Origin: Henckelia pumila
Taxonomy: Eukaryota; Streptophyta; Magnoliopsida; Lamiales; Gesneriaceae
Reading direction: 5' to 3'
Length of the DNA: 64,000 nucleotides
Assembly (NCBI RefSeq): GCF_033568475.1
Contig: NC_133120.1
Span: 81,692,151-81,756,150, forward strand
Positions within the stretch are counted from its first letter, which is position 1; each line of letters begins with the position of its first letter. Shown here piece by piece: positions 12,261 through 22,318 of the stretch. Position numbers and translations under genes: made by a program. A model generated the notes under the pieces. The model worked only from the letters and a program-made list of their open reading frames with translations, had not been told where the DNA came from and did not search any database.

Positions 12261-12960
12261 AATTTTACAAAATAGATAACAGGAAGAAGTTTAGGTTGAG
12301 TTTGGATTGAATGAATTGATTTGAATGGAAATATTTTATTTAACTTTTATTTTGTTTTAATTGGGCTAAATTTTTTGTTATCATTCAATCTCGAATACGA
12401 GATATAATTGCCAAGATATCGACCGGAGAATGTTATAACAAGATTTCTCAAACAGAGTAGTCTATTACTATTGTTATTTGTTAAATCGTTATTAAAAATG
12501 AAAAATTAAAAATTAAAACAGAAAACATTGAAAGGAAAAACAAATTTCTTCACGAGTTTCAATATAATAATATTGCTAAAACCTTTAAATATCATATATT
12601 ATATTATGAAATATAATTTAAGTTACACGACCTCGTCAATTTGATTGTTATTTTAATTCATGTTCACATATCATTTTCTCACCCATCGATTTTTATCAAT
12701 TTGTCGGGTACTTTTATTTATTTTATTATTATTTAGTTGAATTGTGAAATATAAGATGAAAATACGCATAAAAAAACAGAAAATTGCCTCTTTTGGTCCT
12801 TTAAATTTGTATTTGGTCCTTTAAATTTGTATTTTTTTTAATTTTTATTTCAGTTAACCGTGAATTGCATTTTAGTCTTTTAATTTGCATGTTTTTTTTT
12901 CTTTCGTCTTCTTAGCACTGATTCAAACTAAAATAACAAGAAATATCCAAAAACAGCAAT

Positions 12961-13416
12961 TTGGAGCAACTTACTGACTGCTTCATTCAACAATTCTCAA
13001 TTAACAAGAAATACCCGAAAACAGCAGCGTATCTGTTCACAATCATTCAGAAAGAAGGAAAAAGTTTGAGGGACTATGTTCGGCGGTTTACTCACGCGGT
13101 TCACGAAGTCTTACACGTGAACCATGATTTGTTAGCTGGAATAATGCAGCAAAACTTGCGCCATCGGAAGTTCAAGGAATCAATAGCAGGAAGGCCGCCC
13201 AAAAACCTAGAGGAATTACTGAAAAGAGCTGAAAAATACATACGCGTTGAAGAATATGTAGAGCCACACTACTTGAATAAAAGAAAGAGGGAAGAAGATA
13301 AACAAGATATTAGAAAGCGAGACGAGAAGCGAACAGCACAGAGCCCCCGCCTTCAGAATATACCCAACTTTACTCTCGATTATTATATCTCAAGTCAGTT
13401 ATTACTCAAAGAATAA
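12961..13416 (+). pseudogene. Fragment of a gypsy retrotransposon gag gene
   Basis: The 151-codon frame contains a retrotransposon gag (PF03732-like) core. It reads as a helical segment with EGKSLRDYVRRF, a later RPPKNLEELLKRAEKYI and then a basic tail (NKRKREEDKQD). This order of motifs is typical of gypsy gag. There is no zinc knuckle, protease or reverse transcriptase after it, and the frame opens with TTG rather than ATG. A degenerate tandem copy of its first bases (ACAAGAAATA.CC.AAAACAGCA) lies just upstream. It is a non-functional relic. Confidence 0.6.
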
Positions 13417-13419
13417 TAA

Positions 13420-16250
13420 TCGAGAGTAAAACGTTATCGTGCTAAAGAAAGTGTGTATCTTAATAATGAGGTGACTTGAGCTATTTATAGATATTCGGAG
13501 AGTTTCACGGACTTGAGCCTCTTATGGGCTTTTGTAGAAATTAGGGTCTGCTTGAATTAAATATAAATAATATTTAGATAAGCTTGGACCTCAAAAATAT
13601 TTGGAGTGGACCTTTATGATTGGGCTCGGGCCCAGGTAAATTTTTAGGTGTAACCTATCAACTTCATTACAAAAATAAAATAAATAAAGACCATTTCTTT
13701 AAACAAATTGGTTAGTTTTTTTTTAAAAAAATAAATTTGAAGTTAAACTTGAAAATTACGTCTTGACTAAATATTTCAAATAAATTAAGGCCGATTTAAA
13801 GAGGGGAGAATACTAACTAGGCGGATAATATGTCACATCTGCCTATTTTGACTTGCCAACTGAATACTTCCTTTACTTGTTTTTAAACCCAAAAGAATTT
13901 GTTTAAAAAAATTATTATTTTTAAAATTCCAACTATTTTAGTTAAATATCTAAATATTAATCGACCTTAATTCCGACCCAAAAGAAAAAAAAACAAAGAA
14001 TTTGAATGAAAATCATTTGCCAAACGAGTCAACAAATAATCAGTCATATTACATTTATTTTTAAGAAAGATAAATTTAGGAAGCTATAATATTTGGGCAA
14101 GATACTTAATTAATCAAATGTATTAAGGAATATATATATATATATATATAATTACTTTTTTCAAAAGTTGCGGATACTGAATACTGATAGACTAAACATT
14201 TTTCCCTTATATGAAAAAAATGTAGCAAAATATGCTGGTTAATTAATTTCATCCAATCACATGAACGGAAATTACGCAAAAGTTCACATCATTAAATGGT
14301 AATTAATTAACGCCATTTATATTATTATTGTCATATCAAGAGATTTCTGTAATAGCTGGCCTTAATTTCAAGAAATACATTAGAATTTATTCTTCAAAAT
14401 ATCCTTTTCCACAATACTTTTATTTGTTATAAACAAAATAATTTATTATCATAAAAAAAAATTTTGCATGAGAATTTAATATTGACCACAAATCAATGTT
14501 TATAGATCCCATGCCTACAAAGTGGAACTTGTCACCTGAAAAGTCAAAAGAGTTTAAAACAAAAACAACATTTATGTAACACACGAATTTGTATTTATAA
14601 GAGGAATTAACTTGAAAAATATTCTAAATAAAAAACCAAATCATATTCCAAAGATTATGATATCATTATCATTGCTTAACAATGATTGTATATATGTCCA
14701 AAATCATGAAGATAAAATTTCAACTTGTGTTAATTAAAGAAGTTCAACAAACCTTTTAGATACATGTTTCATAAGAGATACCATTGCATAACGTTTTAAT
14801 TTTAAAATCCCACCTGTATAATCCCTCGTTTCTCGAATATATGTATTAAAATATTATAGTATTCAAAGTCTATAGTTTTTTTTCCTTCAATTTAAAAGGG
14901 TTTAATTTGTTATTACTTACTTCGTCTCGATTATATAGATCACTTTTTTTTGTTCCAAATATATAGAGATACATCATATTTAATAATAATTTTTAAATTT
15001 CTTTATCAATGTATTCCTATCAACTATATCTTGAAAATTGTGTAACTATTTTCTGAATGTAATAAATAAAGATAAAATTGGAAGTATATACATAATTTGT
15101 TTTTCCAATAATTTTTTCTTAATATTTACGGAGAAAAAATTATATAATAATGAAAATGGGTTGCTAAATTTAAATATTTCGACAATAGTAGAGATTTAAT
15201 TTGTCCGATCATAATATCCATTAAAATGGTTTCTTGTATTTCAAGCTAGCATCCCTTTGTTTTCTCCTCTCTTTTAGTCACCGCCAAGAAGTTAGAATAA
15301 GATTCCCCCACAATAAAAATATCCAAATGACAGACAATTTTTCATTTTTTTCATTTATTATAATTATTATTAATTCCTTCGCCTCAAATACATAAACATG
15401 TTTGGATTTTTAGAGATAATAAAAAAAACGAAACTTATATATTGAGGTGACCGAAATACCAAAAATATTAAATAAATAAATAAGTTAATATAAATATAAA
15501 TTTTAAAATCTATTGTTAATTTGTTTATATTTAATTTTAAAAAAATATTGCATTAAATGAATGCGATTTTCGTGTTGCCCACGATGCGACAGAGGGCCGT
15601 CTAGAGAGGGAGATTTGAACGATGTTTATCCGGTCCAAAATCACGCGTATATAGGGAGCCTTTTTTTTCTTCTCATGTGATTTTACGAATCTACCCCTTA
15701 TCTTTCCTGGATATTTCCGTTTACCTGTGTTAACAAATGTTTAATTGTATATTTAAACCGGCAAAGCATTGTCAACTCAATGGGGCAAAGTAATTTAATA
15801 ATTTTATATTTTTAGTTTTTAAATGGTTGTTTCATCCGAATCTTATGTCGAGATTTAAATTTTATAATCACAAAGAAAATATTATATTGAAACTAATTCC
15901 TCGAAAAAAAAATCAAGATTTTGTTATTTTTATTCTATAAGAATTCTTGCGAAAGCGTCTTACTTGTCAATTTCAGTTCACAAATATCTTATTTGTGATA
16001 AGTTAGATCCTACCTATACAGACACTATCTTGACATAGATCTAACGGTGTGCATTTACCAATAAATATGAAGTTAATTATTTTTAGTGGACCTCGCATGT
16101 ATTGATAAATGAGGACCATCACATATATTGATAAATGAAGACTCTTAGATCTATCATGGAAGTAATGTCTGTAAAAGTAGGTTGAAATGAACCCTTATTT
16201 GGACCAACCATAAAAATGTATTACTTTTTATGATGAAATATTAATTTTAT
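13420..16250. other. AT-rich intergenic DNA with small repeat fragments
   Basis: No gene is visible. There is an (AT)n tract near 14,131-14,152. Fragments resembling Stowaway ends (CTTACTTCGTCTCGATTATATAG near 14,920 and CTTCGCCTCAAATACATAAAC near 15,378) have no matching partner that I could find. Confidence 0.45.
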
Positions 16251-16256
16251 TATGAA

Positions 16257-16447
16257 CAGCCGCTACCTTCGGTGCGCACTGGGTAAATCCCCGGACTAAC
16301 GCAATAGCCTACAAACTACGTTATCCAGGTAAACCATACTAGGCAAGCCCTATGTAACCGACTAGTTCAAAAAGGTGTTGATAGAAAAAATCAAACTCAT
16401 GACCTCTGGTCAATAGTTCACCTACTCCACCAACTTGAACACCCTTA
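16257..16447 (-). mobile_element. tRNA-derived SINE-like element
   Basis: On the minus strand the element opens GTGTTCAAGTTGGTGGAGTAGG, which resembles a degenerate A box. A degenerate B box follows (GGTCATGAGTTTGATTTTTT, compare GGTTCGANTCC). The 3' portion reads GTCCGGGGATTTACCCAGTGCGC. The A-box/B-box spacing fits an RNA polymerase III tRNA-type promoter. No target-site duplication was identified and the 3' end is approximate. Confidence 0.45.
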
Positions 16448-16455
16448 GACATTTA

Positions 16456-16750
16456 TCTTACTATCTTATTAAAGAAGAGCACAACTTATTAACCGAATTA
16501 AAATTAATTTGATGAAACCCAATACAAAATATTTAAAATACCCTTCAAAAAACCAAAAAATAGAACAACATCTCTATTTTTATTTTAAACTTTATTTGTC
16601 CATGATTTTCTCCATTTGTATGCCTTTATTTTATTTTAAAATTTAAATTGATTTAAAATAAAAATAATATATATATATATATATATATAAATAATATTCA
16701 TATTTTAATCATGCACGCAACGCGTGTGCAGAAGCGACAAATCTATCTAT
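16456..16750 (+). mobile_element. Small non-autonomous Helitron-like element
   Basis: The 5' end TCTTACTATCTTATTAAAG follows an A. It closely resembles the 5' end of the second Helitron-like element (TCTATACTATCTATAATAG, read after removing inserts). Near the 3' end is the short hairpin GCACGCAACGCGTGTGC, as expected upstream of a Helitron terminus. A canonical CTRR end was not identified, so the right boundary is approximate. Confidence 0.4.
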
Positions 16751-17115
16751 TAATTATTTATCTTAAATCAATCAAATTATGAATTATTTATCTTATATTA
16801 ATCAAATCATTGAATTTAAATTACTATATTATCATTTATAAATAATATTATTTATATTTTATTAATTGAAAAAGACAAAATGATAATTTATCATTTTATA
16901 TAAAAATTAATCAATCAAATCAAACAAACTATAATTTATCAATCAAACCAAATATTATATTAACTATCATTTTTATTTATTTTTTATTAAATTATATTAT
17001 TTATCTATGTATTATTTATATTATCACTTAAATTAACTGAAAAGAGAGAGAAAATTGGATAAATAGTAAAATAAAAATCCATATATATATATATATACAT
17101 TTACACAATCTATAC

Positions 17116-17645
17116 TAGGGGTGTGCAAAATTTCAGTTAAACCGAATTAACCGACCGAACCGAATCAATTAGAAAATTCGGTTCGGTTAATTCAAAAATT
17201 CGGTTTTTATGTTATAAAATTTCGGTTAAATCGATTAATTCGGTTCGGTTTTCGGTTTTCTAAAATAAAATTCGGTTAATTCGGTTAACCGAATTATAAA
17301 TAATTAAATTTTGAATTTTTTTTATTAGGCCTTATTATATAATTTATAATATATTTTAAATGTTTTTATATTTAATATTTTACTTAATTTTTCTTATTTT
17401 AATTTTTAAAGCTCAATATATTTTTATAATGATAAAAATATCATATTTGAATTATTAATTTTATAAAAATTTTAATTTTTAAATTTTTTTTAAAAATTGG
17501 TTAATTCGGTCGGTTAACCGAATTAATCAATTTTTAATTCGGTTAAATCGGTTTTAGTATAAATTCAGTTCGGTTCGGTTAACCAAAATGCAATTCGGTT
17601 AATTCGGTTCGGTTTCTGACCGAATTAACCGAATGTTCACCCCTA
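17116..17645. mobile_element. hAT MITE built of CGGTTAA-type repeats, 530 bp
   Basis: The ends TAGGGGTG and CACCCCTA are perfect 8-bp inverted repeats. They are flanked by a perfect 8-bp duplication, ATCTATAC (17,108-17,115 and 17,646-17,653). Both arms are filled with repeats of TTCGGTTCGGTTAA and its complement around an AT-rich centre. It is non-coding and sits 12 bp from the left end of the Sirevirus. Confidence 0.75.
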
Positions 17646-17657
17646 ATCTATACTATC

Positions 17658-18338
17658 TGTTGGGATCGGTTCAGAGGGTAGAGGGGGGTGAATACACTCT
17701 GAAACTTTTCTTCTTCTTCTTTAAAATGATCAAGTGAGGTTTAGTTCACTTAATCTGTTTTCTCAACTTCTAAAACGTTTTGAACAACTTAAATAGTGCG
17801 GAACTAGTTCAGAGGTTTTAGTGATGCAAAGTTTATAAAGCAATGTATGAGCAGGATGTAAGATAAATGGCAGTAAAGGCTAAAGCACGATTTTATGGAA
17901 GTTCGAAGGCTTAATCCTTCTACGTCTCCCCTTCTTCCACTTAGGAAGGAATTCACTAGAAGACTTTGGTTATTACAACGTCTTGTAATATACCCACTTC
18001 AGACTTAGGACTTATCCAATGCCTAATCCGAAACTCCTAGATTTACACAGATAAGATTCTCAGTTCTTATCAGACTGGTGGAAGCTTTCAGAGTAGCTTC
18101 AAGTCTCTTCAACAATGAGTATAGTTGAATTGAGCTTCTCAAACTGCAGAGCGGTCGAGAGGCTTGGAAACCCTAGGATGATCCTTGACGATCAGATATG
18201 TGAACTGTAGGCGAGGGTTTATTTGAGCAGCAAAATGAATGATCTTGTAAGTGTGCTCAAGTATATCAGATCAGGACTTCTGATATTATTCAAGTGATTG
18301 AAATGTCTCTCTTCGTTGTCTCGTATCACTTGTTCCTT

Positions 18339-18376
<38 letters not shown>

Positions 18377-19009
18377 CACTTCTTGAGCAATCCTCCCTTT
18401 AAATAGGTCAATCATCAACGTCTTTATTTTGAACGTTCTGATGCTGCATTGAATGCACATTTAATGCTCATAAATGCATTGATGATTCTGCATGAGGATC
18501 GTACACTGCAGACAACTTCCAGGGTCCAAAACTGGAATAAACGGTCGAGTGCTTTATCTGCAGTCATTCTGTGTTTTTGCCATTTTGGTACAACCTGTTG
18601 TCTTGATTTGCAGGAGTCAACAAATCTTCTGATACGCCGGTTCTGCTTTTAATAAAGGATCCTGCAAAGAACATCTTGTCACAGGTTCTTGTCTCGAGAT
18701 ATCTTGATAGGCAGTTGGCATTCTACCGGTAGGGATATTTGTCCTCTGCTGGTTTGAATAACCAGTCGATAGGCTTGAGACTTCAACCGGTCGAGAGACA
18801 TAGGCGGTTAACAAGCTTCCGGTAGATAGATTTATCCTCTGCTGGTTTTGATAGCCAGTCGATAGGCTTGTGACTTCAGCCGGTCGAGAGCAAAGGCGGT
18901 TGACAAGCTTCCGGTAGAAGTTGTAGTAGATTCTTGAAATACAATGGTTGGCAGCACATTCCTATACGATGAGTTGTTGTTTGTTATCACCAAAATATCG
19001 GATTCAACA
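17658..19009 (-). repeat. 3' LTR of the Sirevirus, 1352 bp
   Basis: It starts TGTTGGGATCGG and ends ATCGGATTCAACA, matching 27,613-28,989 almost base for base. It carries a (TTG)n array at about 18,341-18,376, a roughly 93-bp tandem duplication near its right end, and four copies of CGGTCGA. Open frames inside it (for example 18,449-18,652) recur in the other LTR and are not genes. Confidence 0.95.
18726..18910. repeat. Tandem duplication of about 93 bp inside the LTR
   Basis: CCGGTAG recurs at 18,726, 18,819 and 18,911. TCCTCTGCTGGTTT recurs at 18,742 and 18,835. CAGTCGATAGGCTTG and CCGGTCGAGAG also recur once per unit. The same pair of units is present in the other LTR. On the minus strand it lies at the start of U3, where copia enhancer repeats commonly occur. 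Confidence 0.8.
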
Positions 19010-19025
19010 ATTTCCCCCTTTTTGG
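19010..19025 (-). promoter_or_regulatory. Polypurine tract of the Sirevirus
   Basis: On the minus strand CACCAAAAAGGGGGAAAT lies directly against the 3' LTR. This is the expected primer for plus-strand DNA synthesis. A second AAAAAGGGGGAA lies at 19,313-19,324 inside the envelope-like ORF. Confidence 0.75.
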
Positions 19026-19176
19026 TGATGACAAAACTTAAGTGCCCCAAGAACAATATGAAAGCAGTACAATGAACTTCATTGAGAGAATGAATTTCAT
19101 TAAGTACAATAAACATTTTTATTACACCTACAGAAGAAAGTCAAAATGAGATGCAGCTTAGATAAGTGAAGATTGT

Positions 19177-21954
19177 TCATCTTTTGAACCAACTGGCTCC
19201 TCCCGACCTATCGCCTGACCTGTCGCCTTCTCTTCTTCTTCTGTCGGCTTCTTCCTTTCTTCTGGACTCTTCTTCTCGTCTTCTTGCCTCTGCTGCTCTA
19301 CGTTGCTCTTCTTCCCCCTTTTTGGCATCACCTTGGTTGAGTCGAACGATGATCTCAGTGAGTTGAGTGCCAAGGCAGGATTGCATATTGTCAATCTTTG
19401 CATCGAGTTGAGCAAGTAGAGTAGCTTGCATAGTGTCCATCCGATCATTCAACTGCTTGTGAAGGCGATTTTCGGATCGGACAACTTGTTCAGAGACGGT
19501 AGAGAGCGTGTTGATTTGAGTGAGATGATGATTAGTGATCTCTGTGGTCATACGAGCAAGGTCTCGAGACACGGTCTCGAAATGCCGAATCATCGTCTGG
19601 CGTGAATTATCAACGGAGAAGGAGGAGTTAGTGATATCTTGAGAGAAGGACCTAACCGTTTGCGTGAGCTCATGTAGCCTATTAATCAAGGTATGATCTA
19701 GAGCTGCGGCCATGGCGTCAATCAAAGAATCATCAGTCTGAAGCATTTGCCCTTGTGGGTCATTTCTTGGTGAAACCGGGCTTGACTCACGATGATGTGG
19801 TGATGGTGATCTGGCTGGAGAGCTAGATGATGGACCCTCCAATAATGGTACAGTTGGAGATGTAATAGTCTCGACTGCAGCCAATATGGTTGGTGGAGTA
19901 TCAGGATCAGCACTTGGTTCATCCATAATGAGATCTTCCATAAACTTTTCAGTGGATGGAGACGGTTGATGTGCTTGATCAGCATCAGTCACTTGCTGTA
20001 CTGGAGATGCAGGTGATACAATAGTGCTTGGTGTCTCCATTGGGGGCACTATTGCTGCACTACTGCAAGGAGCCTCTGTCACAGAGGTGACAGGTATCTC
20101 TTGTGCTACCATTTCTAAAACATCTTGTGGACGACTGGGAGAGGTGTGAGCGGTCGTCACTGGAGAGGAGTGAGCAATCACAACTACTTTCGGTTGAGTG
20201 ACTGCTTGGACTGCGGTGGAGGAGGGGTCGACCGATGAAGAGGCTGCCACACTCGATTTTAGAGCAGATGATTGAAAGAGGTCGGCAGTGATGAGATCGG
20301 TCAGAATCCCATCTGAAGAAGAAAAAGCATAGACGTCTTCCTCACCCTGATCTTGAGTGAGAAAGGTCTTCATCATCACTTGTCCTTCCAGCACATAAGC
20401 TTGTAAACAGGCTGCTGAAGCTGGTGTGTTGACATTGTTGAGAGCTTGGAAGTGCTGAAGTAGTTGAGTGATTTGACGTAGACTATCCTGTAGTCCAGTC
20501 AAAATCACAAAGTCATCGGCAGCGGTAGGACTCTTGGATTTGAAATTCTTGACACGCTCATTAATTAGCAGAGATAGCAGGCTTCCTCGAAGCTTCAAGT
20601 CTATGAGCTGTCTTCTTCCCAAAGCCTCCACGATATCTTCAGTATCAGCAAATAGAAGCATCTTCTGCTCAATGACGTTTAGAGATTTCCATTTAGGAAA
20701 TATTTGAGCGAGTGTCAAGTGAGTGCGGGAGTGATGCCATTTGTCAAAACGTTGTAGATGACGCTTGACAGTACGGAGCACGTGAGAGATGATCAAATTG
20801 AGTTCTACCGCAGCTGCTGGTTGAGCCTTGGGTGTGTAGATCATCACACCTTTCCCTTTGTCTTTGGGATCAGCTAGAGTGACCTTAGGAGCTGATAAGG
20901 CACCTTCCCGGATTGTCACACCCTTTGTAGGATGAGGAGCAGTAGAAGCAGCAGCGGTAGTGGTCTCGACCGTTGGCAGGGTAGGAGCAAGGCCAGACAG
21001 AGACTTTAGCTTCTTGTGCTGCCTCTTCTTCTCGCCTGCAGGCGTAGATGACACAGCTGCTTTGGATAGAGAAGGAGATGATTTGCTGAAAGCTTGAATC
21101 AGTGGAACATTCTCACGTGATTCGTCTTTAGAGTCAGATTCGATGATCAGTTGGCGCTTGACGGACTTTTTGGTGTCGACTGGTTTGGCCACGATCGGAA
21201 CCGTTGAAAGCGGTTGTGGGATAGCAATAATCTTTGCGGTAGCGGGCAAGGTGTCGACCGCAGTCTCCTTTTTGTTCAGGAATTTGTGAATCGTGGACTT
21301 GTTGAGCCATTTGGTGGGATGCAGAGGCTCAGTTTTGGAGAAGTCCACTCCAAGGACGCCCAAGATATGGCAGATTTGCAAAGCAAATCCCTCGGATTGC
21401 CCTTTGCCCCTGATCATTTCACATAGAATATTGAACAGAATGTCTGACCAGTTTATGTTGATCTTGGAGGCAATACACGCCATGTATTGAAATTTTTCCA
21501 GTGTCACTTTGTCGTAAGAACCAGCCTTGGCCAGAAGATTCTTGGCTACGATGTTGGTCAAGAGCCTGAATGGAGCTTTGAGAGATGTCTTCTGGGCCGG
21601 CAGTTTGATTGGAGCATCAGTGGTTGAGAACTCCTTCAACCAGTAAGAGCAGTTACCGTCTGGAAGATCCGAGCATTTTGTCAAACCCCTGGAGGGCAGA
21701 TCAAAAGTGCTAGCGAAGAACTGCTGATTGAAAGAGTAGACTTCTGTCTTGATCACGCATTTGATAGTCCCATGCTCGATTTGAGCGGTAGTGAAGAACT
21801 CCTTCAAAACAGGCAAATCGCAAATGACACTGCATTCCAGAAATTTCTTCAGTCCAGAGGCTTCAAGCATGGTGAAGACCTCTGTAATTCCTGCATTGTT
21901 TGCCTTAACCACGGAGTCAAAGTTGATTGCCAGGCAGGTCTTCTGGATCGACAT
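19177..21954 (-). CDS. Sirevirus envelope-like ORF, 925 codons
   Basis: This is an uninterrupted frame downstream of pol in the same orientation, in the place where Sireviruses carry their envelope-like gene. The N-terminal ~230 residues form a globular region (GITEVFTMLEASGL, STFDLPSRGL, WSDILFNILCEMIRGKG) of the kind found in plant transposon-encoded ORFs. A long Ser/Thr/Pro-rich middle follows. The end is a predicted coiled coil (about 780-880) and a basic Arg/Glu tail finishing DRSGGASWFKR. I see no clear membrane span or signal peptide, so an envelope role is not shown. The frame differs from pol and starts 364 nt after it. An internal promoter or splicing would therefore be needed. Its function is unknown. 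Confidence 0.75.
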   Translation of the reverse strand: MSIQKTCLAINFDSVVKANNAGITEVFTMLEASGLKKFLECSVICDLPVLKEFFTTAQIEHGTIKCVIKTEVYSFNQQFFASTFDLPSRGLTKCSDLPDGNCSYWLKEFSTTDAPIKLPAQKTSLKAPFRLLTNIVAKNLLAKAGSYDKVTLEKFQYMACIASKININWSDILFNILCEMIRGKGQSEGFALQICHILGVLGVDFSKTEPLHPTKWLNKSTIHKFLNKKETAVDTLPATAKIIAIPQPLSTVPIVAKPVDTKKSVKRQLIIESDSKDESRENVPLIQAFSKSSPSLSKAAVSSTPAGEKKRQHKKLKSLSGLAPTLPTVETTTAAASTAPHPTKGVTIREGALSAPKVTLADPKDKGKGVMIYTPKAQPAAAVELNLIISHVLRTVKRHLQRFDKWHHSRTHLTLAQIFPKWKSLNVIEQKMLLFADTEDIVEALGRRQLIDLKLRGSLLSLLINERVKNFKSKSPTAADDFVILTGLQDSLRQITQLLQHFQALNNVNTPASAACLQAYVLEGQVMMKTFLTQDQGEEDVYAFSSSDGILTDLITADLFQSSALKSSVAASSSVDPSSTAVQAVTQPKVVVIAHSSPVTTAHTSPSRPQDVLEMVAQEIPVTSVTEAPCSSAAIVPPMETPSTIVSPASPVQQVTDADQAHQPSPSTEKFMEDLIMDEPSADPDTPPTILAAVETITSPTVPLLEGPSSSSPARSPSPHHRESSPVSPRNDPQGQMLQTDDSLIDAMAAALDHTLINRLHELTQTVRSFSQDITNSSFSVDNSRQTMIRHFETVSRDLARMTTEITNHHLTQINTLSTVSEQVVRSENRLHKQLNDRMDTMQATLLAQLDAKIDNMQSCLGTQLTEIIVRLNQGDAKKGEEEQRRAAEARRREEESRRKEEADRRRREGDRSGDRSGGASWFKR

Positions 21955-22078
21955 GATAGCTGTAAATAGGAACTAGAGCAGAAAATAAGCAAAATCTAGA
22001 GAGTAATTCGATGATGCGTTTAATACAATATGAAAGCTTTTAGCAAAGGTGAAAGATTGATATACGAGTATAAAGCAG

Positions 22079-22114
22079 TATATATAGGAATCTATGGGCC
22101 ATAGGGTGACGTCA
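22079..22114 (-). promoter_or_regulatory. Candidate internal promoter for the envelope-like ORF
   Basis: On the minus strand a perfect bZIP-type palindrome, TGACGTCA (22,107-22,114), lies 20 bp upstream of TATATATA (22,079-22,086). The envelope-like ATG follows about 125 nt further on. The spacing resembles a plant core promoter. It could be chance in AT-rich DNA. Splice-acceptor-like CAG/TAG sites just before the ATG offer an alternative route of expression. Confidence 0.35.
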
Positions 22115-22318
22115 TGAAAAGTATTTTTGAAATTCAAAAAGTTTTGAAGAATATAATCACCGCGCCCAATTAATATCAACTGGTTCAAAGCACAAGGCTG
22201 CTAGTACTAAGCCTGTCAGAGACTGGTTAAAGGCGGATGATATGCCAATATTTATGGCAATGTAATAGCTAAGCTTTTAATGGCATAATGGCAATCATTC
22301 TCCCTAAAAACATGCATA

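Noticed and set aside
18341..18376. Short regular repeats considered as a CRISPR-like array
   Set aside because: This is a TTG microsatellite in a plant LTR, with no spacers and no cas genes.
18449..18814. Open frames of about 65 codons on both strands
   Set aside because: They lie inside the Sirevirus LTR and recur at the other LTR (28,429-28,794).
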